A DNA stretch of 64,000 bases from Bacteroides sp. (GTDB lineage Bacteria > Bacteroidota > Bacteroidia > Bacteroidales > Bacteroidaceae), in contig JAJQDI010000018.1 of NCBI GenBank assembly GCA_021202275.1, positions 62,001 to 126,000 on the forward strand, read 5' to 3'. Both the position numbers and the translations under genes were made by a program. The notes under the pieces are model-generated. The model was given only the letters and a program-made list of their open reading frames with translations, made no database searches and was not told where the DNA came from. Below are positions 17,867-28,106 of the stretch, one piece after another; the first letter of the stretch is position 1; every line of letters starts with the position of its first letter.

Positions 17867-19240
17867 TTATTTGTTTGGTTCATCACCGATACGCTCTATA
17901 AACATCTTCTCACGGGACACGCCTTCCGAGGTATCGAACGTGAGGCGGTAGTAACCCGGTACAAATCCTTCGGCATTGGTGAAGCCGTTGGAGCCGGATA
18001 CGGCAAACCCTGTGACATCTCCGGAGAGCGAGCCTTCCTGCAGTTCCATACCTCCGTTCTTCTCCCACTCCCGGTCGCTGTAGATTTCTATCTCGAACGA
18101 ATCCCACTCGTGGGTATCATTCAGATAGATAGTCGTCTGATAGGTATGCTCGGCGATCTTCACCACATAGCCCAGGCGAGCGACCTCATCCGTATACCAT
18201 CCGTCGTAGTCAAAATCTTCGTGCCACACAGGCGCGCAGATAAACCCATGCCCTACGAGCCAGAAAGCATCCGGAGCTACATCGTCCATGCGGGTCACCC
18301 AGATGTAGTTGTAGACCGAAGAGTAGTATACCTCCCAATAGCCACTCTCGCGCAGGAAGGTGAGCTTGCCCGTCTGCGGATCGTAGTCGAAGAAGTCGCG
18401 GTTGTACGCCCCCTCGAGGTCTTCGATGCCGGTCACTTCGACCTCCTCTCCCTGTACAAAGGAGATACCGGCCTGGAAGTAGCCGTCGGACGCTTCGAGC
18501 AGTACACCGCCAATGCGTATGTCTTTCTGGAAACCGATAACCCCCAGGCGAAAGGTAAATGTATTGAAGGTGACGCGATCTATCTGCCAGTCAGGGAAGT
18601 TGAAGGAGAATCCGGCACCCGTAGCCGACACCAGTTCTGCCTGGTTATTCGTTTCGGCATATCCCCAGATCAGATCAGAAGCGGCCAGTGATCCGGCGGT
18701 TGATATCTTTCCGCTCCACGTATTCGGATAGTCGCCCGCCGCGGAGACATACGCATAGGGGTTGTCTGCATCGCGTGTCATGGGTATCACCTGATCGGCG
18801 TAGTGCAGATAGATCGTCTGAGGGATCTGCGGTCGCCTGATGGTGAAGGTCTTTGTCTCCCGCGCTTCACTGCCTTCTACATTGATGGCGGTGAGCGTGA
18901 TGCGGGCTTCGCCCTCTTCCATCTGAGAGGTAAACGGGATGTATATGCCGTATCTGCTGACCTGAGTGGTATAGCCTGCCGTACGTATGGAACCGCTGAA
19001 GATCTCCTGTTCTCCCTGGGTCACCTCTACTTCCAGCGTAGAGAGCGGGGTCTCGGGGTCCGTGATCTCCACGGAAAACCAGATCGAATCGGTGGTGGTC
19101 ACCTCTTCCGTAAAGGAGAAGGTGAGGCCAGACATCTGCGGACAGGAGTAGGGATAGACCACCCGGCCCGTATCTTCGTTGCACCCGGCAAACAGGAGGG
19201 CAACACAATACCCCATAAAGAATGTATATATCTGTTTCAT
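17867..19240 (-). CDS. SusE/F-position surface glycan-binding lipoprotein
   Basis: 457 residues. The signal peptide ends with a lipobox (LLFAGC, C19). The body is beta-rich: an N-terminal Ig-like part (about 30-135, TLEVEVTQGEQEIFSG...), then two repeats that look like SusE/F carbohydrate-binding folds (about 140-290 and 295-450). No catalytic motif is seen. Its place right after susD and before the GH20 genes marks it as the outer-membrane binding protein of this locus. Sequence identity to named families is not evident to me beyond that. Confidence 0.75.
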   Translation of the reverse strand: MKQIYTFFMGYCVALLFAGCNEDTGRVVYPYSCPQMSGLTFSFTEEVTTTDSIWFSVEITDPETPLSTLEVEVTQGEQEIFSGSIRTAGYTTQVSRYGIYIPFTSQMEEGEARITLTAINVEGSEARETKTFTIRRPQIPQTIYLHYADQVIPMTRDADNPYAYVSAAGDYPNTWSGKISTAGSLAASDLIWGYAETNNQAELVSATGAGFSFNFPDWQIDRVTFNTFTFRLGVIGFQKDIRIGGVLLEASDGYFQAGISFVQGEEVEVTGIEDLEGAYNRDFFDYDPQTGKLTFLRESGYWEVYYSSVYNYIWVTRMDDVAPDAFWLVGHGFICAPVWHEDFDYDGWYTDEVARLGYVVKIAEHTYQTTIYLNDTHEWDSFEIEIYSDREWEKNGGMELQEGSLSGDVTGFAVSGSNGFTNAEGFVPGYYRLTFDTSEGVSREKMFIERIGDEPNK

Positions 19241-19275
19241 GTTTCTACGTTTTTAGATTGAAAAGCTAATGCTTA

Positions 19276-20751
19276 TTAATACCCCTCGTTCTGAACCAGA
19301 CGGGTGTTCTTGTCCATCTCGCCCTGTGGCAACGGCCACTTGGCCCTGTATGCCTCCAGGCCTTGCAGGAAGAGGTTTCCCTGGGCGTCTCTGTGGTTTC
19401 TCATGACCTCCAGCATACGCTCGTTGCGGAGCAGGTCGTACCAGCGCTGGCCTTCCATAAAGAGTTCCAGCTGGCGTTCGTTCTCCACAGCAAGCCGCGC
19501 CTCAGACTGAGACATACCCACAGGCAACCCATCCAGTCCGGCACGCCGGCGCACCTGGTTCACGATCTCTATGGCTTCGGCCACCTGGTTCATCTCTACC
19601 AGTGCTTCGGCTTTCAGCAACAGGATATCGGCCAGACACATCAGGATGATGTCCGAGTTCTTTTCACGGATCTTATAGGCAAACGGATAATTATCAGCCG
19701 GATAATAAACATCATAGGGGGCCTCTTTCCAGAGAATACCGGAGGCATAACGCTGGTCTTTTTCCGTATCATACTTCGCGATCAGATCGTGCGAAGGCGT
19801 ACAATAGCGTCTCCAGCTCACTGTTCCGTCGGCCTCTTTCAGCAACGTCCAGTAGGCCCAGTTGGGAGCATCGGTCGTGTAGTAGACCTCGAACATACTT
19901 TCCGAGGTGAACTTGTTGTTGGAGTCCCACAGTTCTTCAAAACGATCTGTCAGCCGGTAGCCCTCAGCGATAGCCTTATCGCAATAGCGGATCACTTCGC
20001 TGTAGTTTCGGCTGCTTTTTTCTCCCCGGGTAGCCCATACCTTGGCCAACAGACCGTAGGCTGCTCCTTTAGTTGCCTGAAAGGCCCCTTTATTCATGCT
20101 TTCGAGGTACCGGATGGTGCCTGCCTCGTCGAGATCGTCTATGATCTGCCGGTAGATCTCCTCTTCCGGCGTGCGCTCCGGGTACATCACCGGATACCAC
20201 TCTTCCAGATTCTCGGCCGTGATGGTCGGGATCAGTTGCGTCACCATAGGCAGATCGCCCCACAGACGCACCATATCGAAACAGGCCCATGCACGGATAA
20301 ACTTCGCCTCGGCCATGATGCGGTTACGGTCTGCCTCTTGTATGGCGGCAGACTCCATCAGCCGGGTATTCTCTATGACATTGGTGGCTGTACCCGACAT
20401 CGAGTAGTACTGCGCCCACACCAGCGATACTTTCGCGTTGGTCGGGCTCAGCCGAAGCATCCCCACCGCCTCTTCGTTGGTACCGTCGCCACCGACGTAG
20501 CAGTTGTCCGACTGTATGTCATTGATCGTATAGTTCTCCATCTGGAAGATGTCATTTTTGAAATTCTCGTAGGCCCCCTGCAATTCGGCTTCGGCATCCG
20601 CCAGGTTCAGGTACTTGGAGGTGAGCCCGTCTCCCCCACTGCCGTCGTTGGTAAAGTCGGACTGTGGCTGCTCGTTCAGGAAATCACTGCACGCGCCCAA
20701 TAAACAGATCTGGGCCATGCACAAAGCGGTGTATAGTATGTTCTTCTTCAT
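19276..20751 (-). CDS. SusD/RagB family outer-membrane lipoprotein
   Basis: The preferred start is the ATG at 20751 (MKKNILYT...), giving about 491 residues; a longer frame opens at 20775 inside the susC gene. The lipobox is LLGAC followed by SDFLNEQPQ, the classic SusD N-terminus. TPR-like helices follow, and the C-terminus has ARLAVENERQLELFMEGQRWYDLLR and the WPLPQGEMDKN ending. It caps the SusC pore and binds the glycan ligand. It is 25 bases upstream of nothing else than the binding lipoprotein gap and directly follows susC. Confidence 0.92.
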   Translation of the reverse strand: MKKNILYTALCMAQICLLGACSDFLNEQPQSDFTNDGSGGDGLTSKYLNLADAEAELQGAYENFKNDIFQMENYTINDIQSDNCYVGGDGTNEEAVGMLRLSPTNAKVSLVWAQYYSMSGTATNVIENTRLMESAAIQEADRNRIMAEAKFIRAWACFDMVRLWGDLPMVTQLIPTITAENLEEWYPVMYPERTPEEEIYRQIIDDLDEAGTIRYLESMNKGAFQATKGAAYGLLAKVWATRGEKSSRNYSEVIRYCDKAIAEGYRLTDRFEELWDSNNKFTSESMFEVYYTTDAPNWAYWTLLKEADGTVSWRRYCTPSHDLIAKYDTEKDQRYASGILWKEAPYDVYYPADNYPFAYKIREKNSDIILMCLADILLLKAEALVEMNQVAEAIEIVNQVRRRAGLDGLPVGMSQSEARLAVENERQLELFMEGQRWYDLLRNERMLEVMRNHRDAQGNLFLQGLEAYRAKWPLPQGEMDKNTRLVQNEGY

Positions 20752-20761
20752 CTTGGCACAT

Positions 20762-23700
20762 TTAAAATTCGACATTCAGACCGAAAACAAACGATTTGGA
20801 TTGCGGATACGTCCCATAGTCTACCCCCTGTATCACGGCACTGCCTCCGTAGGCGTTTACCTCCGGATCATACCCGGAATATCGGGTCAGGGTGAAGAGG
20901 TTCTGAGCGGTAGCATAGAGTTGCAACTTCGACAGACGCATCTTCTTCAGCAATTTGCGCTGAAAATCATAGGAGAGTGTCACTGTCTTCAGACGCAGGT
21001 AAGAGCCGTCTTCTACAAACCGGGTAGAGTTGTGTATATTCTCCGCATTGCCCACCCGCGGTATATCGGTGACCATGCCCGGACGTTTCCAGCGATCCAA
21101 CACCGCTTTAGACTGGTTGCGGAAGTCCATCATTCCCTCCATATCTATCCTGGAAGCATTGAAAATATCGTTGCCCTGGCTTCCCTGCAGGAAGAAGGAG
21201 AAAGAGAAACCTTTGTAGCGGAATGTATTTGTCATCCCGTAAATAAAATCGGGCTGCGCACAACCGATCTCGGTACGGTCGCCCGGATCGATCTCGCCAT
21301 TGCCGTTGAGATCTTCATAGATCACATCTCCGGTTTCCGGATCTACCCCTTTGGCCACATAGCCGTAAAAGGTCCCCAACGGCAACCCTTCGCGCAAGAC
21401 CACCGCCTGCTCGCGGGTCTCGTACATCTCGGCATAATAATAGACTTTGTTGAGTCCCAGTCGGGTCAGCTTGTTGCGGTTGAACGAGATATTGAAATCG
21501 GTATCCCAACTGAACTTACCGCGCAGGTTCTGGGAAGAGATCATCCATTCCATCCCTTTATTCACCATCTCACCGTCGTTGCGGGTGATACCGCCGGGCA
21601 GATTCACGTTATCGGGCAGGCTCACGGTAAGCAACAGATCTGTGGTCTTTTTGCAATAGGCGTCGAAGGTCACGTTCAGCCGCGAACCGAACAGTTGCAG
21701 ATCCAGCCCCGCGTTCCATTGCATGGTCTTCTCCCAGGTGAGTTCTTTATTGGCTCCCGACCCGGGATAGATAGCCATGCCCGGATAGAGATTGTCTGTA
21801 GTAGGTGCCACGCGGCTGGCCCGCATCTGTGCCAGATAGGCATAATTGCCGATCCCGGCCTGGTTGCCGTTGAGGCCCCACCCCACCCGGAGTTTCATAT
21901 CGCTGATCCGGTCTTTCAGGGGTTCCATAAATCTCTCGTCGGAGATACGCCATCCGGCCGATACAGAGGGGAAGTACCCCCACCGGTGTCCGGGAGCAAA
22001 GCGCGACGAGCCATCGGCACGGAAATTCACGGTAAGCAGGTATTTGCTGTTGTAGTTGTATGCCACACGCCCCAGGAAGGAGGCCAGGGACCAGGCCGAT
22101 GCCGACGAACTGGCGGCGTCTTTGTCTATCTGATTGGCCGCGTTGATAGAGCGCAGGTTGGGATAGGAAGGAGAAAGATCGAACCCGGCCATGTATTGCC
22201 CGTTGTATTGTGCGTGCTGCTGTGTGGCTCCTCCCATAGCAGAGAGCTGGTGGCCGTTCTTACTATAGTCGTACGTCAACAGGTTTTCCAGCAACCACTC
22301 TACGTTCCGCGAAAAGCTCTCTTCCACCCTGCCTTTGGTAGCGCGCCCTTCTACGGTCGATACCGGGTCCAGATAATAGTTCCAGCGCTCGTGATAGAGA
22401 TCCATACCGAAGGTGGTCTTAAACTTCAGCCCCTTGTACAGATCTACCGTAAAGCCGGCAGAACCTTTGAAAAAGTCGGTCGAGGTCACATTGTCCGGAG
22501 CATTGGCCGCCAGCGGGTTCAGGATACGCGATCCGTAGGCCGATTCATCGTACTGCCCGGGATTGTCGGGATCCCACTCCTGCATAAAGGGCGGCGTATT
22601 GATCACAGACAGGATAGACCCCGATCGCAGGGAGCTGCCGTTGGAGTTGACCCACTGACCTTTGGTCCGGGAATAGGAGAGATTCAGAGCCATCTGAAGC
22701 CAACTGGTCTGCTGACTGTCTATGTTGGCACGGAAATTATAGCGGTTGAATTGTGATTTTCGCACAATACCCTCTTCATCGGTATATCCGCCGGATACCA
22801 TGTATTGTACTTTGTCGGTACCGTTGGCCACAGAGACCTGATAGTTCTGCGTCAGCCCCGTTTTGAAGAATTTATCTGTCCAGTCTACATACCGGTTCTC
22901 GTCCTCGGGGATATTAGGTACTGTATTAGTCACCTGTTTCAGGTCTTTCATCAGCTCCTTGTACTCTTCGGTATTCAATGCGTGGATCTTTCTGCCCAGC
23001 TGAGAGATCCCTGTGAAGGCGCTCAGCTTGACCTTCGCTTCACCTACCCTGCCGCGTTTGGTGGTGATCAGCACCACTCCGTTGGCGGCCCGTGCTCCGT
23101 AGATAGCTGCCGAAGAGGCGTCTTTAAGCACCTGCATGTTTTCGATATCGTTGGGGCTCAGGTAAGAAATGTCATCCATAGGCATTCCGTCTACCACATA
23201 GAGGGGTTCATTGGATGCCTGTACGGAGGTGGCTCCCCGCACACGGATGCTAAGTCCCGCCCCCGGCTCGCCGGAGGGCTGTACCACCTGTATGCCGGCA
23301 CCCTTACCCTGCAAGGCCTGTGCCGCGGAGATCACCGGGCGTTTGTCGATATCTTCCGTACTGATCACAGAGACCGCGGTAGTGATGTCTTTCCGTCGCA
23401 TGGCCCCGTATCCAATAACTACCACCTCCTCCAGCAATTCGGCGTCTTCCTGCAACACAATGTCGTAGCTGTTGCGGGCAGTCACTCTCACCGAGGCAGG
23501 CTTGTATCCGATGTAGGAGATATGGATCGTAGTGCCCGGCAGCGCGTCGATCCGGTAGTTGCCATCGATATCCGTGATCGCCCCCTGTAGAGCATCTTCT
23601 GTGGTAACGGTAGCACCAATCAGAGGCACACCGGCCCGGTCAGTAACGCGTCCGGTAATGGGCCTGCCCGCGGGAGGGTCGGGTTCGGCCTGCGTTCTGA

Positions 23701-24004
23701 GACTGAGAACCACCTGATTTCCGGGTTCTATTTGATAAGTAATGTTTGTGTTACGGAACAATTGGGTCAGTACGGATTCTATAGGCTCGTCGGAGACCTG
23801 GATACTGACGATCTGATCCAGACCGGGAAGCTGATCGGTATAGAAAAAGCTATACCCCTCCGACTTCTCGATGGTCTCTATCACACGTTTGATGCTTTGA
23901 TGGGTAAGCCTAACGGTAATCTGCGCGTGCAGACCGCAGGAAAAAAGGCAAAAGAATCCACTCAGCAGGAGAAACCTGCCTGTCCGATATATCTTATTCA
24001 CCAT
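20762..24004 (-). CDS. SusC/RagA TonB-dependent glycan transporter with STN domain
   Basis: From the ATG at 24004 (MVNKIYRTGRFLLL), about 1080 residues; a longer frame opens at 24067. The signal peptide ends near GLHAQ. An STN (secretin/TonB N-terminal) domain follows, typical of receptors that signal through FecR, then a carboxypeptidase-regulatory-like domain (ITGRVTDRAGVPLIGATV). The plug has VVVIGYGAMRRKDIT and VVDGMPMDD, and a 22-strand barrel ends in FVFGLNVEF. It imports oligosaccharides made by the GH20 enzymes. The STN domain matches the upstream FecR (24230) and ECF sigma (25305) genes, implying trans-envelope induction by the glycan. Confidence 0.93.
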   Translation of the reverse strand: MVNKIYRTGRFLLLSGFFCLFSCGLHAQITVRLTHQSIKRVIETIEKSEGYSFFYTDQLPGLDQIVSIQVSDEPIESVLTQLFRNTNITYQIEPGNQVVLSLRTQAEPDPPAGRPITGRVTDRAGVPLIGATVTTEDALQGAITDIDGNYRIDALPGTTIHISYIGYKPASVRVTARNSYDIVLQEDAELLEEVVVIGYGAMRRKDITTAVSVISTEDIDKRPVISAAQALQGKGAGIQVVQPSGEPGAGLSIRVRGATSVQASNEPLYVVDGMPMDDISYLSPNDIENMQVLKDASSAAIYGARAANGVVLITTKRGRVGEAKVKLSAFTGISQLGRKIHALNTEEYKELMKDLKQVTNTVPNIPEDENRYVDWTDKFFKTGLTQNYQVSVANGTDKVQYMVSGGYTDEEGIVRKSQFNRYNFRANIDSQQTSWLQMALNLSYSRTKGQWVNSNGSSLRSGSILSVINTPPFMQEWDPDNPGQYDESAYGSRILNPLAANAPDNVTSTDFFKGSAGFTVDLYKGLKFKTTFGMDLYHERWNYYLDPVSTVEGRATKGRVEESFSRNVEWLLENLLTYDYSKNGHQLSAMGGATQQHAQYNGQYMAGFDLSPSYPNLRSINAANQIDKDAASSSASAWSLASFLGRVAYNYNSKYLLTVNFRADGSSRFAPGHRWGYFPSVSAGWRISDERFMEPLKDRISDMKLRVGWGLNGNQAGIGNYAYLAQMRASRVAPTTDNLYPGMAIYPGSGANKELTWEKTMQWNAGLDLQLFGSRLNVTFDAYCKKTTDLLLTVSLPDNVNLPGGITRNDGEMVNKGMEWMISSQNLRGKFSWDTDFNISFNRNKLTRLGLNKVYYYAEMYETREQAVVLREGLPLGTFYGYVAKGVDPETGDVIYEDLNGNGEIDPGDRTEIGCAQPDFIYGMTNTFRYKGFSFSFFLQGSQGNDIFNASRIDMEGMMDFRNQSKAVLDRWKRPGMVTDIPRVGNAENIHNSTRFVEDGSYLRLKTVTLSYDFQRKLLKKMRLSKLQLYATAQNLFTLTRYSGYDPEVNAYGGSAVIQGVDYGTYPQSKSFVFGLNVEF

Positions 24005-24229
24005 AAGTATAACTGATTTAAGATTAATTAAATGATTAAAATCGGAAGGTTTGATGATCAACTGCACTCAATTGCTTACTTTTGCATAGAGATTGTCAAT
24101 CAATCTGAACAAAATGTATGAATCCAGGTAGGATTGTGTTGCAGCACAATTCTACCTCTTCTTTTCTCAGGTACTTTTCTTCATCGGTTCTCTGGTTTTT
24201 TAAGGTTCAACTTTGTTTTTCATTCTGTT

Positions 24230-25222
24230 TCACGGTGTCTGTGCACTGACTATAGTGATTACATCATTATCTATGGTATAGCTGATCGGGTAACTCAGGC
24301 TGAAGATATGGAACACGTTGTTGAGGCTGGCGTTGCGGATACCTCCCGAGAAAGGTATGTCTTTCAGTTCTTCATCCGCAAACCGGATCGTCACGCCGTA
24401 CATTCTCTCCAGAGTGGTGGCGATCTCGCCCAGGGTGGCCGACCGGAAGTAAAGAATGTTCCTCCGCCAGAAGTCAATCTCCCGTTCGTCTCTGATCTCG
24501 GACCTCGCGAAGGTATTTTCCTCTTTCACAAAGGTCAGACACTGATTGGGACTGAGCGTCGCACTGTGGGTTTCGTTGTAGACTTTCACACTCCCTTCGA
24601 GCAGGGCTACGGACACCGACCCGTCGGCAGCATATCCCTTCACATTGAAAGCGGTGCCCAGTGCCTCTACATTCACCCCCTGGCAATGAACAACAAATTT
24701 ATTCTTCGCGTCTTTAGCCACCTCGAAGTAGGCTTCCCCTTCCAGCGCCACCCGACGCTCGTTCTTCACCCGGTCGTACTTCAACCGGGTAGCGGAATTG
24801 ATCCATGCCTTGCTGCCGTCGGGCAGTATCACGCAGGCTTTCTGCCCGTTATCGGCCAATACCTCAAAAGCATCCGCCCTCTTCTGTTGTTCCGAATAGG
24901 AATGCCAACCAATATATCCGCCCATACACAGGCAGAGAGGCAACAGGATGGAGATGGTGATCCGATACATCCGGGGAGCCAACCGGAACCGACGACGGGG
25001 CTTCTCTATCTTCGCGGAGATCACCTGCCACATCTCCTGCTCCAGCTCTCTGTCGATCCCGGAACTGCCGGTGTGCCAACGCTCTCGGCAGTAGGCATCG
25101 AACTCTTCGCAGGGCTCGGCTTCGGCCATCCACGCGGCCAGAGCCCTTCTCTCTTCCTCCGTGGCTTGCCCCTGAAGGAATCTGTCCATTAGTATGCTGT
25201 ATCTGTCTGTGGTAGAGTTCAT
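24230..25222 (-). CDS. FecR-type anti-sigma factor
   Basis: 330 residues. The cytoplasmic N-terminal sigma-binding part (about 1-85, with LQGQATEEERRALAAWM) is followed by one membrane helix at about 87-107. The periplasmic FecR domain spans about 120-220 (WINSATRLKYDRV..., VALEGEAYFEVAKD), and the C-terminal DUF4974-like domain lies at about 250-325. It holds the sigma factor inactive until SusC binds its glycan. It lies 225 bases upstream of susC and 82 bases downstream of the sigma gene. Confidence 0.92.
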   Translation of the reverse strand: MNSTTDRYSILMDRFLQGQATEEERRALAAWMAEAEPCEEFDAYCRERWHTGSSGIDRELEQEMWQVISAKIEKPRRRFRLAPRMYRITISILLPLCLCMGGYIGWHSYSEQQKRADAFEVLADNGQKACVILPDGSKAWINSATRLKYDRVKNERRVALEGEAYFEVAKDAKNKFVVHCQGVNVEALGTAFNVKGYAADGSVSVALLEGSVKVYNETHSATLSPNQCLTFVKEENTFARSEIRDEREIDFWRRNILYFRSATLGEIATTLERMYGVTIRFADEELKDIPFSGGIRNASLNNVFHIFSLSYPISYTIDNDVITIVSAQTP

Positions 25223-25304
25223 CTGTTTTTCCGCTGTTACTAAGAATATGATCTATGAAAAAGAAAGGACTACAAACAAGAAGAAAATAAACATTGTTTA
25301 ACAA

Positions 25305-25880
25305 TTAAAACCCGTTTGAAAGCGTGGAGAGCAGGCAAAGGAAGAGCACTTTATCCAATCTCTCACAGAGGAACCGCAACGAACGGCGCACCTGCGTAGC
25401 CACCGTTTTTTCCGAGAGGGAGAGCACGTCAGCAATCTCCCGGTAACTCATTTCAGATTTCCAGTAGAGGAGAAATATATTCCTGCGTGCCTCGGGCAGT
25501 TCTTCGATCAGCTTCATCACCTGTTCACGCACCAGCGCGTCGTCCAGCTTCCGCTCTGCTTCCAGATCGTCTTTCGCAGCCTCCTCTTCCAGATCCAACA
25601 GATAGTTCTGAAACAACAGTTCCCTGCGGAGATACATATAAACGATGTTTCTGGCTATAGTAAAGAGATAGCCGTTGAAGTTGCCCGCAGGATCTATCCC
25701 CGATCGTTTGGTCCATACCTGGAGGAAAACATCCTGGGTGAGATCTTTGGATATGGCCGGGTCTCTGATCATGCCTTGGATAAAGTTATATATACGACCG
25801 TTGTAGCAGAGATAGATTTTTTCCAGTGCCTCGGATTGGCCGTGGTTCAGTTCACGTAAGATCTTCGGGTCTATATGCAT
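25305..25880 (-). CDS. ECF-type RNA polymerase sigma factor
   Basis: 191 residues. Sigma region 2 contains DLTQDVFLQVWTKR near 46-59 and region 4 has the helix-turn-helix SYREIADVLSLSEKTVATQVRRSL near 143-166, the pattern of Bacteroidetes sigma-70/ECF factors paired with FecR. It probably switches on the downstream susCD-GH20 operon when released by the anti-sigma factor. A hydrophobic C-terminal end (VLFLCLLSTL) follows region 4. The 298 bases upstream hold no other gene. Confidence 0.93.
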   Translation of the reverse strand: MHIDPKILRELNHGQSEALEKIYLCYNGRIYNFIQGMIRDPAISKDLTQDVFLQVWTKRSGIDPAGNFNGYLFTIARNIVYMYLRRELLFQNYLLDLEEEAAKDDLEAERKLDDALVREQVMKLIEELPEARRNIFLLYWKSEMSYREIADVLSLSEKTVATQVRRSLRFLCERLDKVLFLCLLSTLSNGF

Positions 25881-26178
25881 CGTTTTGTGTGTTTATCAAC
25901 CGGCGATCCGGCAGCTTTTGCCAACGAATGACCCTGCCGCGTATCGCCCGTTCCAGTAAAGAAAAACAGCCTGCCGGAACACAAGAGAAAGCACCTCACC
26001 GCCCAACCGGAGCTGTTGCCTGCAAACTGTCTTTTGTGGCTGTATCAGCCACACAACCACCACAAAAATAATAAATCAAGAGAAGAAAAAAGAGAAAAGT
26101 CGTTAAAAAACAACATCATACGTGTATTTCCAGAAGGAGCACACAGGAAGTTGTAAAGAGTTTTGCCCGCGCTGTTTG

Positions 26179-26949
26179 TCAGACACACGTCTCCCCATAC
26201 ATCGCTTCCACATGGGTATAATCCAGAAAAAGACCACTCTCTACCACTCCGGTAATGCTCTTGATCTCTTTCTCTAGGTCGGAAGTGATCTGATCAAACC
26301 ACACATCTAAGATCAGATTGCCATTCTCCGTGATCACCGGACCGTCTTTCCCTTCTACCATACGCAGTTCGATACGTTGCGGGGCCAGATGCGACAGAGA
26401 CCGCTCTACAACGGACAAGGAAAAAGGCACGATCTCCACCGGCACAGGAAAACGCTCTCCCAGGCGCTCCACCCGCTTGCTGCTGTCTCCCAGGATATAG
26501 ACCCGGGGACTCGAACGGATCAGGAGTTTTTCTTTGAACATCGCTCCGCCGCGCCCCTTGATCAGGTTGCAGCGCGGATCTATCTCGTCGGCCCCGTCAA
26601 AAGTCCAGTCCGGCAGGTACTCGTTCAGGGTAGTGACGGGTATGCCCAGCTGCCAGCAAGCCATAGATATTTCTAAGGAAGTAGGTATGGCCATCAGCGA
26701 AAGCTGCTCCCGCTGCCTGCGCTCCGCCAGGGCACAAAGGGTCAGGTAAGAGGTCGATCCGGAGCCTACCCCGATCACTTCGCCGTTCTTCGCTTTGGCC
26801 GCGATCACAGCAGCAATACGCATCTTTTCTTCTTTATAGCTGATCTTACTGCCCCAAGCCATTTTCCGTACAATATCACTGGTCGATCTCATATCCTTTT
26901 CTGTTTTGATTTCCGGTTGAAAAACAATTTCCTTTGCAAGTATACTCAT
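26179..26949 (-). CDS. rpiA: Ribose-5-phosphate isomerase A
   Basis: 256 residues. RpiA motifs are all present: GVGSGST (phosphate loop), FDGADEID, KGRGGA and GDSSK. It interconverts ribose-5-phosphate and ribulose-5-phosphate in the non-oxidative pentose phosphate pathway. The first about 40 residues precede the usual RpiA start (family members begin near MRIAAVIAAKAK, codon 43), so an internal ATG may be the true start. The gene is 24 bases downstream of the MscS gene on the same strand and probably shares its transcript. Confidence 0.9.
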   Translation of the reverse strand: MSILAKEIVFQPEIKTEKDMRSTSDIVRKMAWGSKISYKEEKMRIAAVIAAKAKNGEVIGVGSGSTSYLTLCALAERRQREQLSLMAIPTSLEISMACWQLGIPVTTLNEYLPDWTFDGADEIDPRCNLIKGRGGAMFKEKLLIRSSPRVYILGDSSKRVERLGERFPVPVEIVPFSLSVVERSLSHLAPQRIELRMVEGKDGPVITENGNLILDVWFDQITSDLEKEIKSITGVVESGLFLDYTHVEAMYGETCV

Positions 26950-26973
26950 TGAAAAGGAAAATGTTCCTTTCTT

Positions 26974-28059
26974 TTAATGATTATTATCAGTAGGCGCGGT
27001 CTCTTCCACCCGCACCCTCACCAGACTATCCGGATATTCGCGGTGAATGAAATGGATCATCTTTTCCCGGATATCCACCCGCAGGTCCCAGTTGTAAGAA
27101 GAGTTGCGGCTGCTCAGCAAAATACGCAATTCCTTGTAGCGCTCCTGTGTATGAGTCACCTGGATATTCGCTACCCGCTGGTCCCACTTGGGATGGTCTT
27201 TCAGCAACAGGTCCAGATGCTGCCGCAAAGGTTCCAGGGGCAATGAATAATCCACATACAGAAATACGGTACCCATGATGGTAGAGGTGGTACGTGTCCA
27301 GTTCTGAAAAGGCTTTTCCAGGAAATAGTTGACCGGCACAATCAGTCGCCGTTCGTCCCAGATGCGGATCACCACATAGGTAAAAGTGATCTCTTCGATC
27401 CGGCCCCACTCTCCCTCCACGATCACCACATCGTCCAGACGGATCGGTTGGGTAATGGCGATCTGGATACCTGCCAGGAGGGTGGCCAGGCTTTTCTGCG
27501 CGGCAAACCCGATCACGATCCCGGCAATCCCGGCAGAGGTCAGCAGGCTCACTCCCAACGCCCGTACTTTTTCAAAAGTCATCAGACATACGGCAGTAAT
27601 GGTCACCACGATCAACGCCACAATGAGTCCCTCGAAGAGTTTCATCTTGGTGAGGTCTTTACGGGCATTCAGGTTATCTTCCTCCGCGATGTTCAGCTTC
27701 TTTTCTAAGTAATAGAAGATCACGCGTATGATCTTGATCAGGATCCAGCCCACGGAAAGGATCACCAGGATATCCGTGATGCGTCCGAAATCTCTGGAAA
27801 TGTCCCACCGCGAAAGGAAAGTAGTGGAATTGAGAATCCTCAGAAAGATCCAGAACAACAGCCACAACAGCGGAAGTTTAAGAAGGCCTATCACAAAACC
27901 TCCTACTTTCTGGTTCTTGTGTATCCGCCTGCGGATCAGTTGCAAGGTATATCTGTACATCAGGAACAACACCACCAGCGATCCGATGAAGATCAGTATA
28001 CTGATCAGCAAACCGGTTTTCTCGTTCTTCAGAATATGCTCCATGCTCTGTGTATCCAT
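26974..28059 (-). CDS. MscS-family mechanosensitive channel
   Basis: I chose the ATG at 28059 (MDTQSMEHILKN), which follows the stop of the trehalose gene; the frame stays open further upstream only by reading into that gene. About 361 residues. Four hydrophobic segments precede the pore helix (TSAGIAGIVIGFAAQKSLATLLAG) and the MscS beta domain (RLDDVVIVEGEWGRIEEI...). The cytoplasmic cage ends with VRVRVEET. It would release solutes on hypo-osmotic shock. Its position next to a trehalose synthesis gene fits an osmolyte-control role. Confidence 0.87.
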   Translation of the reverse strand: MDTQSMEHILKNEKTGLLISILIFIGSLVVLFLMYRYTLQLIRRRIHKNQKVGGFVIGLLKLPLLWLLFWIFLRILNSTTFLSRWDISRDFGRITDILVILSVGWILIKIIRVIFYYLEKKLNIAEEDNLNARKDLTKMKLFEGLIVALIVVTITAVCLMTFEKVRALGVSLLTSAGIAGIVIGFAAQKSLATLLAGIQIAITQPIRLDDVVIVEGEWGRIEEITFTYVVIRIWDERRLIVPVNYFLEKPFQNWTRTTSTIMGTVFLYVDYSLPLEPLRQHLDLLLKDHPKWDQRVANIQVTHTQERYKELRILLSSRNSSYNWDLRVDIREKMIHFIHREYPDSLVRVRVEETAPTDNNH

Positions 28060-28106
28060 CTCTGCCAGTGGGTTAGATCGTTCCGGGTATCTGCAAGCAG
28101 GCTCTC

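Noticed and set aside
20615..22756. Very long open frame (over 700 codons) antisense to the SusC gene
   Set aside because: It is in mirror register with a clear SusC gene, has no family motifs, and similar long antisense frames lie opposite other GC-rich genes (for example 42376-43488 and 52798-53760).
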